Positions 60,610-64,000 of a stretch of DNA of 64,000 nucleotides are shown piece by piece (the first letter of the stretch is position 1; every line of letters starts with the position of its first letter). The notes under the pieces were generated by a model. It saw only the letters and a list, made by a program, of their open reading frames with translations, was not told the DNA's origin and did not search any database. The translations under genes and the position numbers were made by a program. The stretch comes from an uncultured Alistipes sp. (GTDB lineage Bacteria > Bacteroidota > Bacteroidia > Bacteroidales > Rikenellaceae), in NCBI GenBank assembly GCA_910576555.1, contig CAJTIY010000003.1, positions 1-64,000 on the forward strand, given 5' to 3'.

Positions 60610-61914
60610 ATGAAACGCATCGCATCGATTCTCACGCTGCTGCTCGTCGCGACGGGCGCCTTCGCGCAGGCGGGCTACCGTCCCGCACCCGAAAACCTCG
60701 CCGCACGGCAACGCTTCGCCGACGACCGCTTCGGCATCTTCCTCCACTGGGGCCTCTATGCCATGCTCGGGCAGGGCGAATGGGCGATGACCAACCACGA
60801 CCTCCACTACCGCGAGTACGAAAAACTGGCCGGCGGCTTCTACCCCGCGAAGTTCGACGCCGCGGCATGGGTCGCGGCCATCCGCGACGCGGGGGCGCGC
60901 TACGTCTGCTTCACCACGCGCCACCACGACGGCTTCTCGATGTTCCGCACGGCGCAGTCGCCCTACAACATCGTCGAGGCCACGCCCTTCGCACGCGACG
61001 CGGTGCGGGAGCTTGCCGAGGAGTGCCACCGGCAGGGGCTGCGCATTCATTTCTACTACTCGCTCATCGACTGGTGGCGCGAGGACGCTCCGCGCGGCCG
61101 CACGGGGCTCGGTACGGGCCGCCCGGCCGACCGGGAGGATGCCGACGCCTACTTCGCCTTCATGAAGGCGCAGCTCACGGAGCTGCTCACGCAGTACGGC
61201 GAGGTGGGGGCCATCTGGTTCGACGGGGTGTGGGATCAGGACGAAAATCCCGGGTTCGACTGGCGGCTCGGCGAGCTCTACGGGCTGATCCACGAGCTGC
61301 AGCCCGCCTGCCTGATCATCAACAACCACCACCTCGTACCCTTCGAGGGCGAGGATGCGCAGGCGTTCGAGCGCGACCTGCCGGGCGAAAACACGGCCGG
61401 ACTCTCGGGGCAGGCCGTCAGCCGGCTGCCGCTGGAGACCTGCCAGACGATGAACGGCATGTGGGGCTACAAGATCGTCGACCGTGCCTACAAACCTGTC
61501 GACGAGTTGATCCGCTACCTCGCGGGGGCTGCCGGACGCGGTGCCAACCTGCTGCTCAACATCGGTCCGCAGCCCGACGGCGCGCTGCCCGAGGCGGCCA
61601 CCGAGCGGCTCGCGGCGATGGGCGCATGGCTCGACCGCAACGGCGCGACGATCTACGGCACCGAGGCGGGCCCCGTCGCGCCGCGGGCTTGGGGCGTCAC
61701 GACGCAGCGCGGCGACAAGGTGTGGGTGCATATCCTCGATTGGCCCGACCGCGAACTCTTCCTGCCCCTCGACGGGCTGCGCGTGACGCGGGCCGTGCGT
61801 TACGCCGACGGACGCCGCGTGGCGTTCCGGCAGGATGCGGCAGGGGTGACGCTCCGCTTGGAGGAGGCTCCCGAGGGCCCCGACTGCATCGTCGAACTGA
61901 CGGTGCGCCGTTGA
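60610..61914 (+). CDS. GH29 alpha-L-fucosidase
   Basis: A 434-residue secreted enzyme with a Sec signal peptide (ASILTLLLVATGAFAQ). The catalytic TIM barrel has FGIFLHWGLYAMLGQGEWAM, FTTRHHDGFSMF and the nucleophile Asp205 in GAIWFDGVWD, all typical of GH29. A short beta domain (about 350-434) ends it. It removes fucose from host glycans such as mucin or milk oligosaccharides in the periplasm. The start was placed at MKRIASIL for the signal peptide. There is no SusCD pair beside it, so it is not part of a local utilisation locus. Confidence 0.93.
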   Translation: MKRIASILTLLLVATGAFAQAGYRPAPENLAARQRFADDRFGIFLHWGLYAMLGQGEWAMTNHDLHYREYEKLAGGFYPAKFDAAAWVAAIRDAGARYVCFTTRHHDGFSMFRTAQSPYNIVEATPFARDAVRELAEECHRQGLRIHFYYSLIDWWREDAPRGRTGLGTGRPADREDADAYFAFMKAQLTELLTQYGEVGAIWFDGVWDQDENPGFDWRLGELYGLIHELQPACLIINNHHLVPFEGEDAQAFERDLPGENTAGLSGQAVSRLPLETCQTMNGMWGYKIVDRAYKPVDELIRYLAGAAGRGANLLLNIGPQPDGALPEAATERLAAMGAWLDRNGATIYGTEAGPVAPRAWGVTTQRGDKVWVHILDWPDRELFLPLDGLRVTRAVRYADGRRVAFRQDAAGVTLRLEEAPEGPDCIVELTVRR

Positions 61915-62376
61915 GGCCTGCCTGTCGATTGTCGGCATTGGTATCTTTGTGTCCTGCAGTCGATTGTGTTGAATTTTGCCGTTCCTGCGTGCGGAGCGAT
62001 CGATAGCGCGGGGCCGGGACCGGGGCGCCCGGCTGCGGACGCGCTGTCCGCCTGTTCACTCTCTTGTTCGTCGGCGGGATCTCCCGTGCGGCGGCCGATG
62101 AGGTCGTGCGGCGGCCGAACCGTGTCGCCGCGATCGGTCGAACGGGGAATTGCCGCTGCGGTTCCCTGTGCGCAGTCCCGGTTTCCGGAGGGGCCTGTTC
62201 CGCCGCGTTCCCCGGCTCCGGCGGCCGTCCGCTTGTCCCGGCAGCGCGTCCGCTCGCACGGCTATTCGTCGCTCCGCACGCGGCCTTGCGACGGGAGCAG
62301 CGCAGGCCCCCATGTGTTTTTTCGTATCGGCCAACCACTTTTCGCCCTGCATCTTTCACTTTTCGCTTATTTTTTC
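61915..62376. other. gene-free stretch before secD
   Basis: About 460 bases without a supportable gene. A TATCTTTG box (61942-61949) points into it with no gene behind. The rest is GC-rich. Confidence 0.45.
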
Positions 62377-62384
62377 TATCTTTG
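62354..62384 (+). promoter_or_regulatory. secD promoter
   Basis: TTTC (62354-62357), 19 bases, TATCTTTG (62377-62384), one base off consensus; 56 bases before secD. Confidence 0.6.
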
Positions 62385-62440
62385 CGTGCTATTGAGCGAA
62401 ATGTCGCGGAAAACGATCAAATAACAAATATTTTCCATTC

Positions 62441-64000
62441 ATGCAAAGTAAAGGCTTTATTAAACTCATCGCGGCGCTGCTGGCGCTCGCATGCGTTTAC
62501 CAGCTCTCGTTCACGTTCAAGACGCGGAGCGTGGAGAAGAAGGCGGCGGAGTATGCCGCGCAGTTCCCCGTCGACCGGCAGGCCGCCGCGGAGCAGCACT
62601 ATCTGGATTCGGTTCAGAACCTGCCCGTGTTCAACATGGGCTTCAAGTCCTTCACCTACAAGGAGTGCAAGGAGAAGGAGCTGAATCTCGGTCTCGACCT
62701 CAAGGGCGGTATGAACGTCATGCTCGAGGTGCAGGTCGAGGATGTGGTCAAGGCGCTCGCCGGCGACAGCAGCAACGATCCCGCCTTCGCGCAGGCCATC
62801 GCCGAGGCGAACGAGGCGATCAAGCAGGGTGCCTCGAAGGACTATATCGACGACTTCGTGAAGGCCTACGAGCGCCTGTCCGACGGCGGTTCGCTGGCTG
62901 CGATCTTCGTCAGCCCCGACCGCAAGGACATCACGCTCGAAAGCTCGAACGCCGATGTCGCGAAGCTGCTCAAGCGCGAGACGGAGGCGGCCATCGCCGC
63001 TTCGTTCAACGTGCTGCGCAGCCGTATCGACCACTTCGGCGTGACGCAGCCCAACATCATGCGCCTGCCCAACTCGCACCGCATTCTGGTCGAGCTGCCG
63101 GGCGTGAAGGAGCCCCAGCGTGTCCGCGACCTGCTTCAGGGAACGGCTTCGCTCGAGTTCTGGACCACGTACGACGCCCGTGAGATCCTCCCCGCACTCG
63201 CCGCTGCCGACGAGTTCCTGCGCGGCGAGCTGGCCGCTGCGACCGAAGGTTCGGCCGTAGAGGTCGAGCAGACCGAGGCGGTCGTTGCCGGGCAGCCGGC
63301 CGAAGGCGAGGGGCTGATCGCCGAGGTGGGTGCCGTTGCCGGTGAGACGGCCGCCGAGCAGACCGAAGGTCGCTTCGACCGTGCGCAGCATCCGCTCTTC
63401 GCGCGGCTCGATCCGGGCTTCGCGGGCGGAGCCGCCGTAGGTGCCGCCTACAAGGCCGACATGGCCGCCGTGGATGCCTACCTCGCCCAGCCCGCCGTGC
63501 GGGAGCAGTTCCCCGCCGACGTCGCGTTCAAGTGGGGCGTGAAGGGCGACGACAAGATCGACGGCCGCTACTACCTCTACGCCATCCGCATCGCCACGCC
63601 CGACGGCAAGGCGCCGCTCGACGGTTCGGTGGTGACCGACGCCCGCGCACAGTATGCCGAGCGCGGCGCTACGGCCGAGGTTTCGATGACGATGAACGCC
63701 GAGGGCGCGCAGAAGTGGTCGCGTCTGACGGGCGAGAACATCGGCAAGTGCGTGGCGATCGTCCTCGACGACTACGTCTATTCGGCCCCTGCGGTCCGTA
63801 CGAAGATCGACAAGGGTTCGTCGGAGATCTCGGGCGACTTCACCATGCAGGAGGCGCAGGACCTCGCCAACGTGCTCAACTCGGGTAAGGTTCCCGCTCC
63901 GGCCAAGATCATTCAGGATACGGTCGTGGGTCCCTCGCTGGGTCAGGAGTCGATCAATGCGGGTATGCTCTCGTTCCTCATCGCCTTCATCCTCGTGCTG
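62441..64000 (+). CDS. secDF: protein translocase subunit SecD (probably SecDF fusion), 5' part
   Basis: 520 codons are present and the frame runs off the window. One membrane helix (about 7-25, IKLIAALLALACVYQLSF) is followed by the SecD periplasmic P1 domain: NLGLDLKGGMNVMLEVQVED is the signature, then VLRSRIDHFGVTQPNI and VELPGVKEPQRVRDLLQGTA. A variable Ala/Glu-rich insert (about 270-330) precedes the second periplasmic part, ending VGPSLGQESINAGMLSFLIA at the next membrane helices. SecDF uses proton-motive force to pull exported proteins across the membrane. Bacteroidota usually carry SecD and SecF as one fusion; the missing 3' end must be read to confirm. Confidence 0.93.
   Translation, partial: MQSKGFIKLIAALLALACVYQLSFTFKTRSVEKKAAEYAAQFPVDRQAAAEQHYLDSVQNLPVFNMGFKSFTYKECKEKELNLGLDLKGGMNVMLEVQVEDVVKALAGDSSNDPAFAQAIAEANEAIKQGASKDYIDDFVKAYERLSDGGSLAAIFVSPDRKDITLESSNADVAKLLKRETEAAIAASFNVLRSRIDHFGVTQPNIMRLPNSHRILVELPGVKEPQRVRDLLQGTASLEFWTTYDAREILPALAAADEFLRGELAAATEGSAVEVEQTEAVVAGQPAEGEGLIAEVGAVAGETAAEQTEGRFDRAQHPLFARLDPGFAGGAAVGAAYKADMAAVDAYLAQPAVREQFPADVAFKWGVKGDDKIDGRYYLYAIRIATPDGKAPLDGSVVTDARAQYAERGATAEVSMTMNAEGAQKWSRLTGENIGKCVAIVLDDYVYSAPAVRTKIDKGSSEISGDFTMQEAQDLANVLNSGKVPAPAKIIQDTVVGPSLGQESINAGMLSFLIAFILVL

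Noticed and set aside
61966..62424. 152-codon ORF between the fucosidase and secD
   Set aside because: Cys/Pro/Arg-rich translation, overlaps the secD promoter, no domain.

Overview
The window looks like chromosome of a GC-rich, anaerobic gut member of the Bacteroidota, most like Alistipes (Rikenellaceae). The reasons are the Bacteroidota-type promoters (TTTG, about 20 bases, TAnnTTTG), a fused LpxC/FabZ, a 2-oxoglutarate:ferredoxin oxidoreductase, an anaerobic sulfatase maturase, a secreted C10 protease, a GH29 fucosidase and an HU-CCDC81 protein. The genus is an inference from gene content and base composition; no 16S is present. Gene order is mostly housekeeping, separated by unusually long GC-rich gene-free stretches carrying degenerate short repeats.

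Layout. 1-290: end of an rRNA operon (23S tail, 5S, terminator), facing a candidate small RNA on the minus strand (523-606). 985-5628: sulfatase maturase, K+/H+ antiporter, and a CoA-transferase at the tail of the rimP-nusA-infB operon (to 10361). 10512-12694: lipid A genes lpxC/fabZ and lpxA. 12782-13588: a TonB-like protein. 13590-15896: a scrambled island made of a both-ends-truncated GspF fragment (minus) head to head with an RHS C-terminal piece (plus), whose AT-rich nuclease toxin tip is followed by its probable immunity gene. 15956-17137: a bistable structured leader with a small overlapping ORF, then a membrane-anchored LuxR-like regulator. 17225-17298: tRNA-Ala(GGC). 17789-21875: PepSY-like protein and KorAB.

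22149-24253: C10 protease plus a lipoprotein. 24337-27257: phage-like trio (S24 repressor, unknown, terminase large subunit) with no other phage gene. 28182-32127: one operon running HU-CCDC81 protein, sigma-54 activator, LptE, TPR-like protein, SecG. 32345-40889: PLP decarboxylase, PagL-like lipid A deacylase with a long Ser/Gly/Pro linker, ABC-F protein, nitronate monooxygenase, M15 peptidase and TsaD. 40951-49214: TamB, then ExbB-ExbD-TonB-DUF1573 and an amidohydrolase. 49408-54213: POT peptide transporter, diadenylate cyclase, OmpH-like lipoprotein, RuvA. 54475-56983: small basic membrane protein and two coupled FKBP-like lipoproteins, the second with a Tyr/Gly/Asn repeat insert. 57161-64000: small DNA-binding protein, DnaK behind an inverted-repeat operator, GH29 fucosidase, and the start of SecD(F), cut by the window edge.

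Several genes serve the envelope: lipid A synthesis and trimming (LpxA, LpxC/FabZ, PagL-like), LPS and outer-membrane assembly (LptE, TamB, OmpH), protein export (SecG, SecDF) and energised uptake (ExbBD-TonB). The most unusual parts are the GspF/RHS toxin-immunity island, the switch-like leader at 16065-16210, the minimal repressor-terminase module and the unannotated small RNA beside the rRNA operon.
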